Positions 1 through 12,510 of a stretch of DNA of 64,000 bases are shown here, one piece after another. The stretch comes from Pseudovirgaria hyperparasitica. Lineage: Eukaryota > Ascomycota > Dothideomycetes > Acrospermales > Acrospermaceae. Position numbers and translations under genes: made by a program. The stretch's first letter is position 1, and every line of letters begins with the position of its first letter. Where the stretch lies: the NCBI RefSeq assembly GCF_010093815.1, contig NW_022985563.1, forward strand, positions 437,446 through 501,445, in the 5' to 3' direction. Below the pieces are notes generated by a model, which made no database searches, was not told the origin of the DNA, and was given only the letters and a program-made list of their open reading frames with translations.

Positions 1-141
1 ACCTACCAATATTATCCAATTTAGAACGAGCCTAAATCGAACAATATGCTAGTAAGACAATCCATTGCGACCTACTCACTATCGATCATCATAGCCTTAG
101 CTGAAGCCTTCAACTACCAACATTCAGGGGTATCACAATCA

Positions 142-1949
142 TCACTGCCGCAAATCTACCGCCACCTGCCCGAAATATTCACACATCCCCCTCTCGTCAT
201 TCGCCACTGTCCTCATCGTCGTTTTGTTCGTCTCGAACACTAATCTGCTGCCTTGTCCCCACTGCTCCCAAACTGGCGTACCCCGCGCCCTCTCACGATT
301 CGGATCCAGATGTCGCACGAAACTGGTCCAGTATCCCTGCACCACCGGAATCACACCATCATTTACACCTCCTGGCAAATAACTCTGCGGCCAAAAGCTT
401 TTCGTTCCTGCGGCCCCGGGTGACCATATAGCATTGATTTCAGCGGTGTGGAACACGCCTAGTCCACTGGCTTCACTGCGGGGATCTTTGACGGACCAGA
501 GGTAGGTGTATACAGGTATGGAGTGCGAAGCATAGATGGAGGACAGAGTGAGTCCTGGGCAGAGGTAGCGGATGGAGCCATAGGCGTTGGCGCATTGGCG
601 CCAGAAGTCTGTGGATTTTGGGAAGCGTTCAGGTGTCCGTGGGAAATACTTAGATACGGCGTCGGCGTGACTCGAGTTCAGATGAGGGAATTGATTGCTG
701 AGCCATTTCGTGGACGTTTCCATGTTGGCGATATTGCGCGGGCAGAACGTCGTGCCTTCATTGAGGACATTGCTGGGCTTGTTAGATGACACTCCGGAGA
801 AAGGTGAAAGGGTATACACACCCGTAGATAGCAGGGAGCTTCACAAAATTGCCATCCTGGAACTCCTTCATCGTCACCGCACGTACGAAATCGCTGTCGA
901 TGACTGGACTGTACATGAACAGTGGCTCCCAGTGCTTGCGTGGATAAGGGACGTTGACAGCAGCTTTCTGATATGAACCGATGTCCATACCGCGCAAGCA
1001 CGCAAGCGTGTCAGACTTGCCCTTGCACCCACTATTTGCGACCAGCGCATCGTATTGATACTGCGATTCCTCGATCGTCAGCACAGGCCCAAACGACTGC
1101 GACTCTGCAGCCGTGCCATGGAACAACCCATCATCGCGCCCACCATACGCAGCAAGGTGTAATGTGATACTCGCGGCTCCAGCGCTATCGCCACCGAGAA
1201 CGACATGCTTGGGATTGCCGCCAAACTGTACCGAGCATGTTAGCCCTGCCAAGTGTGCACGGATCGGATTCAAACAAATGTCAACACGAAACGGTGACAT
1301 GCAAAGCGTTTCGAACTTCCAGCGCACGTACCTTTGCGATGTTGTCCTGGACCCACATCATGGCCTTCCTTTGATCCTTCAGCCCATTGTTCACACTGCC
1401 ACGCATCTCCTTGCTTGCCAGAAATCCGAGCGATGCGACGCGGTAATTGAAAGTGACAACGAGCATCTGCTTGTCCGCGGCGAGTAGCAGCGCTGAGCCA
1501 TTGTAATTTGCATTGGAGTCGGTGTTGAAGCCGCCGCCTGGGATGAAGAAATAGACGGGCAGTTGAGAGTCCGCGGTCGCACCTGTGGGCGCGTAGACGT
1601 TGATGAAAAGGCAATCCTCGGAAAGCGCGGGGGTGGGTGTTTGGGACAGGCCGATGCAACGGGCGCCGTGCTATTGACATGTAAACATCAGAGCATTTCT
1701 GGAGGAGAAATAAGATGATAAAGAACATACAACAGTTGCATTCTGGACATATTGCATACGTTCCGGATCCTGGGGTGGAGCAAAACGAAGGTTACCCGTT
1801 GGAGGAGCGGCGTAGCGCATTCCGAGCCATTGTGAGATCCCGTTTGAGAGGGCGTGGCCGTGATATGTCGCGTAGTCGAGGTGAACGGTTGTGCCTACGG
1901 CGTTGACGATGCTCTGCGCCAAGAAGGCGCTTATGAGGAGAAGACGCAT
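142..1949 (-). CDS. Secreted type-B carboxylesterase/lipase
   Basis: Four exons: 1949-1731, 1670-1332, 1225-822 and 772-142, giving 530 aa with all phases closing; introns are 60, 106 and 49 nt. The first 18 or so residues (MRLLLISAFLAQSIVNAVG) form a signal peptide, so the enzyme is probably secreted and hydrolyses carboxylic esters. Family marks follow in order: SEDCLFINVYAP, the oxyanion-hole segment around FFIPGGGF, the FNYR block, the nucleophile elbow GGDSAGAAS, and a late FHTAEI segment supplying the catalytic His. Length fits the cholinesterase/lipase family (500-600 aa). Intron 3 was placed with its acceptor before NVLNEGTTF, because an earlier acceptor would leave only about 30 nt. 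The substrate cannot be read from sequence; secreted fungal members range from lipases to mycotoxin esterases. The gene stands alone, with a 1 kb upstream region. Confidence 0.9.
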
Positions 1950-2989
1950 CGCATCAAAGAGTAGTTGGGTGCAGAGCTTGACAACCGAGTGGATAGATGT
2001 GTATTCGAGGGATCATGGTGACATGGTGCGTACATTGGGTACTTATCTAGAGAGATGAAATTGTGAATGAGCTAAGGGAGGAAGTATGCTGGAAGCGGAG
2101 GAATGCTCGGTCATATAGCTATTGAGTCCCCAGAACACCGTTTCAATTGATGATAGCATAGCCAGCCCAGTGGACGGATTTAGCTTCAGAGACAGGGCGA
2201 CCGGGGTGACGACGATGGACCGGGTCTAGAATTAGTAGTACATGGACCAGGGCTGATCTTGTTCAGTTGGTCAGACTGTCCCTCACGCCGTTCTCAGGTG
2301 TTCTTGCCTTCGTGAAGAAGGTGAAGTGCGAGTCAATTAGTCTTGGATCAATCACATCTGCATCGCGTCAGACATTATGTCAAACGAGAGCATTCCTTTG
2401 CATGCTCTGGTGTTAGCTGTCGTTAAGAAATGAGCAACGGTTGGTTCGCGCTAAACAACAACCCACCAACTAAGCTGGAGCCACCCGGAATATCATTACT
2501 GTGGTCAGTATGGTGGCATCAGGGTAAAAGGCTTGAGCTGAACATCACGATTCACTGCTGCTAGCTGTCATGTTCCGTTCAACAATTGCTCTTGATCTAG
2601 CTACATGCACGCCATCGCGGCATCCTGTAGTCGCCCTTATGTTTACCATGACGGTGTTCTGAAGTCTCCACTGACTTACACCTGCTCAAGCCCCTGTATC
2701 CATGTTGTTTCCCTTCTTTTAGCAAGTCTGTGCCAAGAAAGGACGCTCCCAGATCTTCGGACATTCTCCGTGTTAATGGCTGATGTTTAAGCTCAATGAT
2801 CTGCATGGCGTCCGACGTCCTGGCTAAGCTTTGCCGCCTAATTGCTCGTACCCCAATGTCGGCCGAGGCGGAGATATGAATTTTATACGTCAACGCAATG
2901 CATGCAGCGTATGACGTGAACTTCGAAATGCGAGTGAAAGCGTGTAGTGGTACAATCCTGTGCCGTGACTGAACAGACATTTGTCGAGC
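1950..2989. other. Intergenic region, esterase promoter side
   Basis: About 1 kb between two minus-strand genes. It should hold the esterase promoter and the 3' region of the SF3A3 gene. Short ORFs around 2597-3129 have no recognisable domain and overlap the SF3A3 end. I see no repeat or RNA gene. Confidence 0.5.
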
Positions 2990-4559
2990 TCACAGCAGTC
3001 CCTGCTTTTGCAGGTCATAATACACCTTTTCGGGCATAACATTGCCATCACCATCCTCCATTTGGACCACATTCTCGACAGTAGTCTTCTCCTGCTTCTT
3101 GTCCCTCTGCAGCTTGTCCCACAGATCAAGGGCTTCCTGGATGCCTGTTATCTCGCGGAACAGAGTTGTGTTAGTGATACCCAGAGCCTTCAAGCCCCAT
3201 GTATGTCTGGCTTCGCTGAAATGCTTGTCGAAGGCTCGGCGCCCCATATAGACGAAGTTGCCGCATATCTCGCAGGGGAATTCGACTCCAAGCCCATGCA
3301 GCTTATACAGCCAGAATGGAATCGGCTTGCCATCCCACGCAAGCGGCAGCTTCAATGGGTTGTATATTTTCTCTTCGCCATCATCATCGGACCCTTCCTG
3401 GTCTTCCTGCCCGACTGGCTCTTGTGATTCAGCATACAGTGCTGCGAGCTCCTGCGCTCTCTCTCGATCTGTCATGCCTTGTTTACGCTCAACGTTTACT
3501 CGTGTATCGCCGCGCTCTGTCTGCATGGCCGCTGCGAGCTTCCTTATGCGAAACTCTCGATCGGCCACAGCGCGTTCTTTCACTTTAAGCACAGCTGCGT
3601 TGCTTTTCGATGAGCTCGTGCCGTTGGATGCACCACTCGTACCACCTTTCTTGCTCTCTGCGGCCCTTTTATGCTTTTTGCCATTCATGTGATTCTTGTA
3701 GACGTTCTCGTTCTTGAATTCGGCTTCACAATCTGCGCACCACACACCTTCACCTGTGCCTTCGGTTTTGAGTCCACGTTGGGTAGATTCAGTGGGTTCC
3801 TCTCGCCAGCCTGGCAACTCAGCCTTCTTCCACGATTCCTCGAACTCTTGATCGAAGCTCTGAAACAGCTTGCTTAGATCTTCCAGGGGCCTTGTCTTTC
3901 GCATAAACCCTTCCAAATATTGTGAGAGCGTGCCGAGATAACTGAAATACGCATCAGTCATTTTCTCTGGTCGTTTGATCGGGCATTGCGGTGGGTGGAA
4001 AGTATCAAAGATATCGAGGTATTGAAGGTAAGATGGTCGTCGGGCGCCCTTTACGCCAGGAAGGTTTAGGTACTCCTCGTGGAGCATAGTCAAGTCAAAG
4101 TAGCGACCATAACCTTCCTCGCCTGTAAACAATGATTCGACATCCACATGCATGGTCCCTGTGGCTTCATCTGGTCCACGCCGCCTGTACGAGCGTTCAA
4201 GGTTCTCTACCGGCTCATTGGGGTATTTGCGATGATACTCCTTGATAGAGTTATATTGTTTATTAAACGACTCGAAGACGTCCCCAGCAGACAGAGATTG
4301 TATCTCACGTGCCCGCGTACCCTCACTATCCTGATAGATGTCAAGTAGTCTGGTCGACTGCTCTTGTATGCGGTTCATGAAACCGTTGACTTGGTGGTCT
4401 CGTGCCAGTCTGTCTCGTATCTATCAGACGTTAGAAAATCATATCGTAAGTGCGCTTTGTTAAACAGACGTGCTTGGGTTCATCTCGCAGTCTTTCCGCT
4501 ATCGCGTTCTCCAGTCTTTCGATGTCTTCATGAGCTAGTCTTTGATCCTCGAGGAGCAT
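2990..4559 (-). CDS. prp9: Splicing factor 3A subunit 3 (SF3a60/Prp9)
   Basis: Two exons, 4559-4470 and 4420-2990, encode 506 aa; the 49-nt intron has a CTAAC branch point and a GTCTGT donor. The protein is the SF3a60/Prp9 subunit of the U2 snRNP, needed for pre-spliceosome assembly at the branch point. The N-terminal exon (MLLEDQRLAHEDIERLENAI) continues into IRDRLARDHQVNGFMNRIQ, the usual start of the family. A matrin-type C2H2 finger (WCADCEAEF...NHMNGKKHKR) lies near residues 257-282. The conserved C-terminal zinc finger (FPCEICGNF...FDKHFSEARH) lies near 410-437 and is followed by the invariant HTWGLKALGI segment. Length is typical. It faces the CID gene across a 296-bp divergent promoter. 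Confidence 0.95.
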
Positions 4560-4855
4560 TTTGAGTAGATGCTGGGTTTTTACGGATCACGAGCAAAACC
4601 TTTATTGGTGCTATAGAGGATATCGTGTGGAAGAACTCAGGCTCAGACAGGTCAATACTATAGTTGCGATTTCGAGTTTCCCTGGTTCCGCCTGGATTCG
4701 AGGTAGACCCGAGGTTTAACCGGACTCGCGTCAGTAGCGCGTTGAGCTCCACGTCCCCGGTTCGGAGCTCAAGCTCGAAAACATTCAACCTGCCAGTGAG
4801 CGACTCTACACTCAACGATCCAGCCTCACAACATTCGGTGGCAGCCGCAACCTGA
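4560..4855. promoter_or_regulatory. Divergent promoter, SF3A3 / CID gene
   Basis: This 296-bp spacer separates the start codons of two divergently transcribed genes that both concern mRNA processing. No TATA-like box or clear operator stands out. Calling it a shared promoter rests only on gene orientation. Confidence 0.5.
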
Positions 4856-6657
4856 ATGACTATGGCTGATCTACAAATTAAGGAAGCTACTTTGCGTGGC
4901 AGTCTTGGTCGCAGCTTTCCGGCTCAGCACGATCGCGCGGCCGTTGACCCTGTTCCAAACGGTAAAGAAACAGAACTCAAAACACTCATCAACAACGTAC
5001 TTGAAAAATGCTCTTCAGCAAACATAACAGTAGTGTACCTAAAACCTATTTTTGATGCCGTTGCTAAAAGAGATACTATCTACAGAAATGCAAGACTTAC
5101 GTTATCATATACGTTGTGCCGTCCGAAGAGCGCATTCAGAAGCTTGGTGCATACCTTGAGGCTTTGTCAAAATCACTACAAAGTCGCCCACAGAATCTAG
5201 CCGACAGGAGGAAGTGGATTGCAGACTACAGTGTAGGCCTCAGAAGACTGTTCATGCTATATCTGATTAGCGACATTCTTTATCACGTTCAAAAACTCAA
5301 AGGCAAGGAGGACTCGACGAATGCAATCAAAAGATTGGTCCTCAATATCGATGAAACCCTGATTCGAATACTTCAATTAGCCGCTGATCTCGATGTCTCT
5401 AAGACTGCAGATCGCCAGCTACATGCCAAACTGAAGGAAGTCATCAATCTCTGGAAAGAAAGAGCTGTCTTCACCGAAGCCTTCATTGACGACCTCTATC
5501 GCATTATCGAAGGTGGGGGCAAGCATGTCTCTTTATCTACCACAGGCAATTGTGATCGCCTGAGTTACGCTATTGCATCCAGAGAAGGACCCTACGATTT
5601 GCCAGCTTTGTACGGTGAAGCTAAAGGTCGATGGTACGACCAGCCAGTGGGTGTGATGATGTACAATCTCAGCCTTGAGCCAGGGAGATCGATTCGAAAG
5701 TCGAAGATGAAGCCCATGCCCATGACCAAAGGACGCGCATCTGCAGCTCTGGTCAGTGCCGTCGATGACTTCATAGCTGATCTCAAAGAAGATCGTAATG
5801 CCGCTGTGAACGAAGGTCGGATGCACAACATTGACCGACTTGGACAGATCATTGTCAAAGACAAAAAGAGTGGCAATCTGACTTTTGGCGATACCTATTA
5901 TGGCTTCTCACGCGACTTCCTTGAGACGCTGAATGCGATCAAAGCGTACAAGAAGCAAAAGCCCAGCAGGTCAAGTGACCTCACGGGGTCTTTGAGCCTG
6001 GATGAAGTTGTGAAGAAGCGCGGTGGATCGTCTGGAGAGGGGAATGGGGCCCAGCCTCATTGGAAGAAGCTCCAATTCTGGTCAGCACAAAGGCCCACGC
6101 GGTCTACAACTCCTTCCAGGAGCCGATCTCAGACACCCAGAAGGTCGCAAGACCGTTATGCCCGCTCGCGGTCTCCCAGAGATCGCTACTGCCATTACAA
6201 TCGCAGGTCCAGCTCGCGGGACCGCCGCAGAGACTCGCGTGAGCACGTCTCACGAAACAACCAACACCGCCCGGACCGCCGGTCCTCTCACGAACAAAGG
6301 AGCAGTCCTACAAATACTCCCCGCCGCCACCCACAATCCCAATGGCAGCAGTCTCCTTCTTCTTTCGCTCCGGGCCAGTATGGCCAACACATGCAGTTTC
6401 CCCCGCCGCCGCCCAATCTGCCCGTTGGCGCGCCCTGGCCTCCTCTCCCACCTCCACCTCCACCAATGGGCGGCTTCGTCCCGCCCGGTCATGCGCAGTT
6501 CCATGCGCAAGGCCAGCGGCCACCATTCCAGGTGCCGCAGGGGGGTGGTGGGCAGTTTGGCCGGGGTCGTGGTAACGGGTTCCATGGGAACCACAACGGC
6601 CAGTACAATACTGGCAACAGGAACTGGGGTGGGCCCAACCAGGGCAGGAGATACTAG
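4856..6657 (+). CDS. CID-domain, RS- and proline-rich RNA-processing protein
   Basis: Two exons, 4856-5029 and 5086-6657, give 581 aa; the 56-nt intron begins GTAGTG and ends TACAG. Joining them restores SSANIT-KCKTYVIIYVVPSEERIQKLGAYLEALS, a typical start of the CTD-interacting (CID/RPR) fold, which spans about residues 8-150. Family members bind the phosphorylated RNA polymerase II tail and link transcription to RNA processing. The middle (near 385-460) is rich in Arg-Ser dipeptides. The tail is proline-rich (PPPPPMGG) and then Gly/Gln/Asn-rich with RG-like stretches, as in CHERP-like splicing proteins. Start could be the first ATG or the second, two codons on. The assignment to this class is firm; the exact orthologue is not known. 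Confidence 0.88.
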
Positions 6658-6779
6658 ATTGCGTGGGTGGGAGGAGGAGTGGGGGCTCCTGGAGTCCTCA
6701 CAATTGTACAATAGCATAGGTATCAATGAGATACCCACAGCCTGCGATAAGGCAGGATAATAAATGACATGACCGTGAT

Positions 6780-7500
6780 TGCTTTAAGTAAATGCATGAT
6801 GTTTAGCACATGCGAGTTCGTGACATATACGTGATACATGCATAATCTAAGTTGCCATATATATTATGCCTACTATATTCATATATAAGTACAGGAATTC
6901 TATATTATCATTCTAGCGATAGCTATATATGCTAGTGTAATTACTATAGTATACAGGACATTAGTAACTGTTCTTCTTTATCTTTTAGTAGAGCCTTTTA
7001 CATATTCTTTACATCTAGAAAGAAAATTTACTCTATCTAAAAAATTATATACTAGATCTATCGTATAGCTAAGCTTACATCCTTATATATTAATATTATA
7101 TCTAATAGTATATATAGATTCTATAGTAATAGTCATGTTATATCTCTATAATATAAATGAAGCTTGTTACGCTTTTATGTCTTGAGTCATTTATATAAAA
7201 TAATACTTAGTAGAGATTTAAATAGACTAGAAGTATTATTATATCATAGAAAGAAGCTAATATATTAGTTCTGTACAGCAATAGAGATAGTTATATCCTT
7301 AGTATGTAGACTATTATACAGATAGTTTTATGTGTATGTCATATAATCTAGATGGAGAGGGGAGAGTATAGTGGTTCTGTTAGGATTAGAGGGACTTAGA
7401 ATTATAGATAAAGAGATATAAAGAGCACTATGTATAGATGGAAGTATAAGTAATAATCTAGAGATCATTGGATTATTTGGCTCTTTGCAGGTAGATGGGC
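6780..7500. repeat. A+T-rich, CpG-poor block, probable RIP-decayed repeat
   Basis: This stretch changes sharply in composition from its neighbours: long runs of TATA/ATAT/TAGA words, no ORF, and only about three CG dinucleotides between 6845 and 7480 by eye. Loss of C with excess TpA is the mark of repeat-induced point mutation in Pezizomycotina. I could not identify terminal repeats or a family, so it is an unassigned mobile-element relic. The remainder of the 6658-7804 gap holds only the 3' ends of the converging CID and ATPase genes. Confidence 0.55.
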
Positions 7501-7804
7501 TAGTTGGTTCTATGCATGTTGTATATATGGAGTGTTCAGGAACTCAAGAACCTGCCTTTTCTTTTATCTAATAGCACACGAATGGGTTTCACTTCAGTTA
7601 GCAACCACATATTGAGAGATATTGTAAGGCATATTCGTGTTCTACTCCCAACGATTAAAATACGAAAGAGTACAAACCTTCTACATTATGGTTCTTGTTA
7701 TGAAGTAAAACCACTCAAAGGTATCATCGCTAAAAAGCAAGAGCACATCAACATCGCTTCTATGTTCAAACAACTCCCAAAAACACCCATGTCTCGAGCT
7801 CTCT

Positions 7805-10800
7805 CTAGACCTTCTCATTCTGCTCCGCCTCCAAAACTTTCGACAATTGCCCTGTACTTCTCCGATCCAATGTCGACTCGACGCCACTCTCACTATCCGG
7901 CTTTTGCAAGCTCCTCGTGGTACCCACACTCAACGTGCGAGCAAATGAGAAGAAGCCCTGCCTCAAGCCAAGCGGTCCACCCCTGCGCAGCGTCTTACTT
8001 GCCGCAGCAGAGTCCTCGTCGTCTGTCGCACGGAACCAACCCGTCATGCGCTTGATGCCTTTCCACATCTCCATGCCCAGCACGAAAACGAAAACGGCAC
8101 CAATTGCCAGCGCCCATTCCCAGCTGATGCCCTTGTGCTTGAACACGACTGTGTTGAAGCCGGGAATGTAGATGCAGGGGAAAACGACACAAGCACCGAC
8201 AACGACTGACCAAAACAAAAAGCGGTTCTCCCACATGTCCTTGAAGAACGGGAACTTGGACTCGGAGGAGGGGTCAAGGCGGAACATGGAACGGCGCAGA
8301 CTCTTGATCTCCCATGCGCTAATCAGGATCAGCCAGGTCAGTTCGGCGAAGACGGCGGCGCGGGCGCGGAAGACAAGGTCGCAGCTGTCGTTGTAGGACT
8401 TGTTACAGTCCATGCCCAGATTGCCGTCACCGACGCCGTAGACAATGATGACGAAGGTCATAAGCGTGAGGGTGCCCATGAGCGTGCCATAGACGAGCAT
8501 GTCGGCGATGATTTGCCAGGTGAAGACACCCTTACGCAGGTCGTGTGGCGGGCGGGTCATGATATTGTATGATGCCTTTTCTTTGCCTAAGCCAAAGGCG
8601 GGGAAGCCGGATGTAACCATGTTGATCCAGAGGATCTGGAGGGGCGAGAGAGGGAAGACGGAGAAACCATTCGAATCTTGAAAGCCAAGACCACAGATAA
8701 GGAGGACGACTTCTCCGACGTTAGAAGTGACGAGGTGGAGGACGAAGCGTTGGATATTGTCGAACATACGGCGACCTTCTTCGATAGCGCTAACGATACT
8801 TGCGAAGTTATCATCGGTTAGCACGATGTCTGATGCTCCTTTCGCGACGTCTGAGCCAGCCAAGCCCATTGCGATACCGACATCGGCAGCTTGTAGGGAT
8901 GGTCCATCATTGACACCGTCTCCTGTCATAGCAGCGTAGCGACCACGACGATGGAGGGCAGCAATCATACGTGTCTTGGTATGGGGAGCGCAGCGGGCGA
9001 TAACGAGAGGGAGCTCGGGAAGTCTATCGATTTCGTCGTCGCTCATTCCATCGAATTGAGCAGCAGTCTTTACGAGCGCGTCAGAAACGTCCTTTGGTAG
9101 AACCGAAGTATCCTTTGGGATAATGCCGACTTCTTTGGCGATCGCAGCAGCAGTACCAGGATGATCACCTGTAAGCATGTGGACACGAATACCAGCAGAA
9201 GTACAATCTTTGACAGCGTCCTTGGTCTCATTGCGTGGAGGATCATACAGACCAGCAAGACCCAGCAATGTGAGGTCTTTTTCAATCTCATTGCGCGATG
9301 TGTCAGACTTTGCGGTGATTTCATTGCCTGTCCACGTTTTGCGAGCGATTGCCAGAACTCGCAGACCTTGATCGGCTAGGAGGCCCATTTGCTCGAGGAC
9401 GGATTCCTTGATGTCCTTGGTCAAGTCGTTTTCTTGCCCATCCACACCAACCTTGGTACAGAGATCAATGATGCGCTCGACGGCACCTTTCGAAAAGATT
9501 ATTGTCTCTTTACTCTGGGGGCGCTGATATGCGACTGACATCCTCTTAACATTGCTGTCGAATGGATATTCGGCGAGTTGTTTCCATCCGTTGCCTTTCT
9601 CTAGATGGGATTTACCTTGGTCAAAACGGTGAGCAAAGACCTGGAGAGCAACTTCCGTTGGGTCACCAGTAGTCTGCCATTTATCCTCGTCATCATTAAG
9701 ACGGACAGTTGCCAAGTTGCACAGAGCGGCTGATTGCAGAAAGGCCTCAAGCCCAGGTACCATTCCAGGATTCTCGGTCAACAAATCGTCTTCACTGTTA
9801 GTTGTAGTCTGTCTTGCAGGCCGCCGCTGGTCTCGATCGGTCTTTTCTGAAGGCTCTTGAAACTTGACGTTGACAATACTTCGCTGGCGGTCGAATCGCT
9901 CCTCTCGCTCGTGTCGCTCCGCCTCAAATTCAGCTTTCGTCTTGACTGGGCCCAAGCTTATATTGCCGTTCGTTGGATCGGCTGCATCTTCAGAATTGCT
10001 GACGGTGTAAATGCCTACGCCAGGAACCCATGCTTTGCGTGTCACCATTTGCCCTTGTGTGAGCGTGCCGGTCTTGTCACTGCAGATGTTCGTGATACCA
10101 CCGAGGGCTTCAAGAGCACTGAGCTTCCGGGTCAAGACCTTTTTACGTCGCATGACTGACATGCCTGTGACGAAAGTGATGGTCAAAACAGCAATCAGTG
10201 ATTCTGGAATAATAGCAATGCCTATATCATAATTAGTATATCGCTGACTGTGAGGGAAGTATAAGTATTACTGACCGGTCGATATGGCGTAGATCGCTAC
10301 CTCATTGGTGACGTCGAAACGATTCGCACCAAAGACAACAATAGCAAGTATTAATGCACAACCGAATAATAAGTATGCAAGCTTCGAAAGTTTCCGCTGA
10401 AGCGGAGTGCCTACGGTAAGACCAAGGAATGCTCCAATGCCATCCCATGTTCGGAGAACAGCACCTTTAGCTGGCTGGAGACTTCCATGCTTCTTGCGTG
10501 ACATGGATCGATTTGGCTTCCTCTTCTTGCCTTGCATCGATGCCGCAATTAAGCCGATCTCAGTGGTCATTCCAGTGAAGACGACAATACCACGAGCACG
10601 TCCTTTAGTGACAGTTGATGAAGAGTAAGCCATGTTTACACGATCACCGACGCCGACCTGAAGCTCATCTTCACCATCAAAGTCCTTGTCCGCATCCTTC
10701 GAGACTGGAATAGCCTATTTATATTAGATGATGCTAGGCCGAGGTAGATTAATCAATCGCTTACCTCTCCTGTAAGAATCTTCTCGTCGCATTCCAAGTT

Positions 10801-11361
10801 CATGACTTCAAACAGGCGAAGATCAGCTGGGACGGTATCACCAGTCTTAAGCTGTATGACATCACCAGGTACAACTTCTGCAGATGCGATAGCATCGACC
10901 TTACCATCCCTCAGAACCATTGCTGTTGGAGACGAGAGAGCTCGAAGGGAATCCATCTGCTGCTCTGCTCTGAACTCCTGAACGAAGCCGATGACTACAT
11001 TGATGATAATGACTGCTGTGATGACACCGCCTTCGACCCAGTCCTGGACACCATAGGACAAAGCCATGGCGAAAATAAGCACCTGGAGGGAATTTAGCTC
11101 GCGTATTGGACGGAAATCAACCATGACCCATACCAAAACCATTGCATTTGCACATTGTTTTAGTAGAACTGTATACCATCTGACGCCCCCTTGCCCGTCA
11201 AGTTTGTTCTCCCCGAACTTGGACCGATTATCGTTGACTTGGGATGAGTTTAAGCCAGTGTCGGTGTTTAGCCCAAACTGTGAAGTTATCTGGTCAACAG
11301 ATAGTTTGAATGGATGCTTCTCATAACAGGAGCGAGTTTCAGAGTCCTTGGAGGAGCTCAT
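7805..11361 (-). CDS. P-type Na+/K+-exporting ATPase, ENA (type IID) family
   Basis: Four exons: 11361-11134, 11082-10765, 10714-10276 and 10221-7805, giving 1133 aa; introns are 51, 50 and 54 nt. The protein is a plasma-membrane cation pump that drives Na+ (and K+) out of the cell using ATP. Landmarks in order: N-terminal cation-ATPase domain, first membrane pair (NAM.L..AMALS), LTGEAIPV actuator motif near residue 180, PESL in membrane helix 4, phosphorylation site CSDKTGTLT with Asp near 377, the MLTGDHPGTA block, the hinge MTGDGVNDGPSLQAADVGIA, then six C-terminal helices. The large loop after DKTGT and the overall length fit fungal ENA rather than SERCA or PMA. ENA genes are alkaline- and salt-induced, and the upstream DNA has a cluster of PacC-type hexamers. 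The first intron is in frame and free of stops. Confidence 0.93.
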
Positions 11362-12510
11362 CTCGGAAGTAAGTGTGTGTATCTTGTGGAATTTGAGAAT
11401 AAAATAATTTCGATATTAGATGTGGTAAAATACTGGAGATGACAGATAAGTGGTAGTCTATCATTGACCGAACCACGGTTGATCTGAGGGGTAATTTGAT
11501 AGTGTTCTAAAAGTCCAAAAGTGACAGGCATGTGCCTTTCTTATAGATGGACGTCCCCAATGGATTTTCATCTTCTCGCCCAGCGATATCCTACAATACG
11601 TCAGTGGACTCAATAGCTGCCAAGAGACCAACCAGGCTCTTGGGTGCTTGGCGATGGAGTGAAATAGTAGCCATGCCGTACTTGGTGTTGGCAAGGCGTG
11701 CTTGCCAGTAGTGGTCGAGGACATGATCAAGACACAACTCTTCGGTTCCGGACGTTTGATGGCTTGCCAGGCTTGGCTTCCAGGCTTCAGGCGGAGGTGG
11801 CGGAGGTCTTGGGAAGAGATATTGGAAGTCAATTCGCTCGGAGGCCCAGCCCTTATCCTAATCCTAGCCACTCCGCCTGTCCCGCTCACCTTTTCCTGCT
11901 CCGCCGAATGCACTATAAGTCTTAGCGACATGGAACCAAACCCGATTACCCGAGCTATCCTCGAGCGTATACGCTATTGTCTACCTGTCGTCATGAGGCG
12001 GCTTCGACCTTAAGACTAAGGGAACGTTCCGAACGCGGACGACTATGTGGCATAGCACAGCAAGCAGAATGTGGTATCACGTCTGTCATAGCGCTGGATG
12101 AGGCGAATGAAGCTTACACTGTTCACTATCAATTCGTTGTGTGGTGCGAGTGATATATCAAGATGACTTTATCAAGACGGCACGGATAAGTTGTCCCGCG
12201 ATTATGCCTGAATGCCATGCGAACGCCTAGCCCGATGCTTGCCATGCACGTCGTGTTTTCTCCCAGGATGCCGCGAGTTGTGGGGACCCCGCCTCCGACC
12301 ACTGTGGTGCCAAGGGTTTGCCAAGCCCGCGGAGCTCGTCATAAGAGCGAGTTTGCCTCGCGAAGGCATCGACAACCGGTCCGGCATATCTACTCATGAC
12401 TCTTCGGCCGATGGGTTGTTCTAGTTTCTGCGTTTTGCCAAGATTGCCACCATCAACGCAATGAACCCTAGACTCGGTATCTCAATATGGAACATTAAGG
12501 ACGGCAGAAA
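11362..12510. other. Intergenic region upstream of the ENA ATPase
   Basis: This 1.15 kb holds the promoter of the ATPase gene and the 3' flank of the Vps60 gene. Several GCCARG hexamers occur here (annotated separately for 11619-11777; two more at 12309-12314 and 12320-12325). A 156-codon minus-strand ORF at 11461-11931 has no domain and lies where the leader should be, so I do not call it a gene. Confidence 0.5.
11619..11777. promoter_or_regulatory. Cluster of PacC-type GCCARG hexamers
   Basis: Four hexamers lie 260-420 bp upstream of the ATPase start codon: GCCAAG at 11619-11624, its complement at 11647-11652, GCCAGG at 11766-11771, and the complement of GCCAAG directly abutting it at 11772-11777. 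GCCARG is the core site of the alkaline-pH activator PacC, and ENA ATPases are known alkaline-induced genes. Binding itself is inferred. Confidence 0.4.

Noticed and set aside
11461-11931. 156-codon minus-strand ORF upstream of the ENA gene
   Set aside because: No recognisable domain, and it coincides with the expected promoter and leader.
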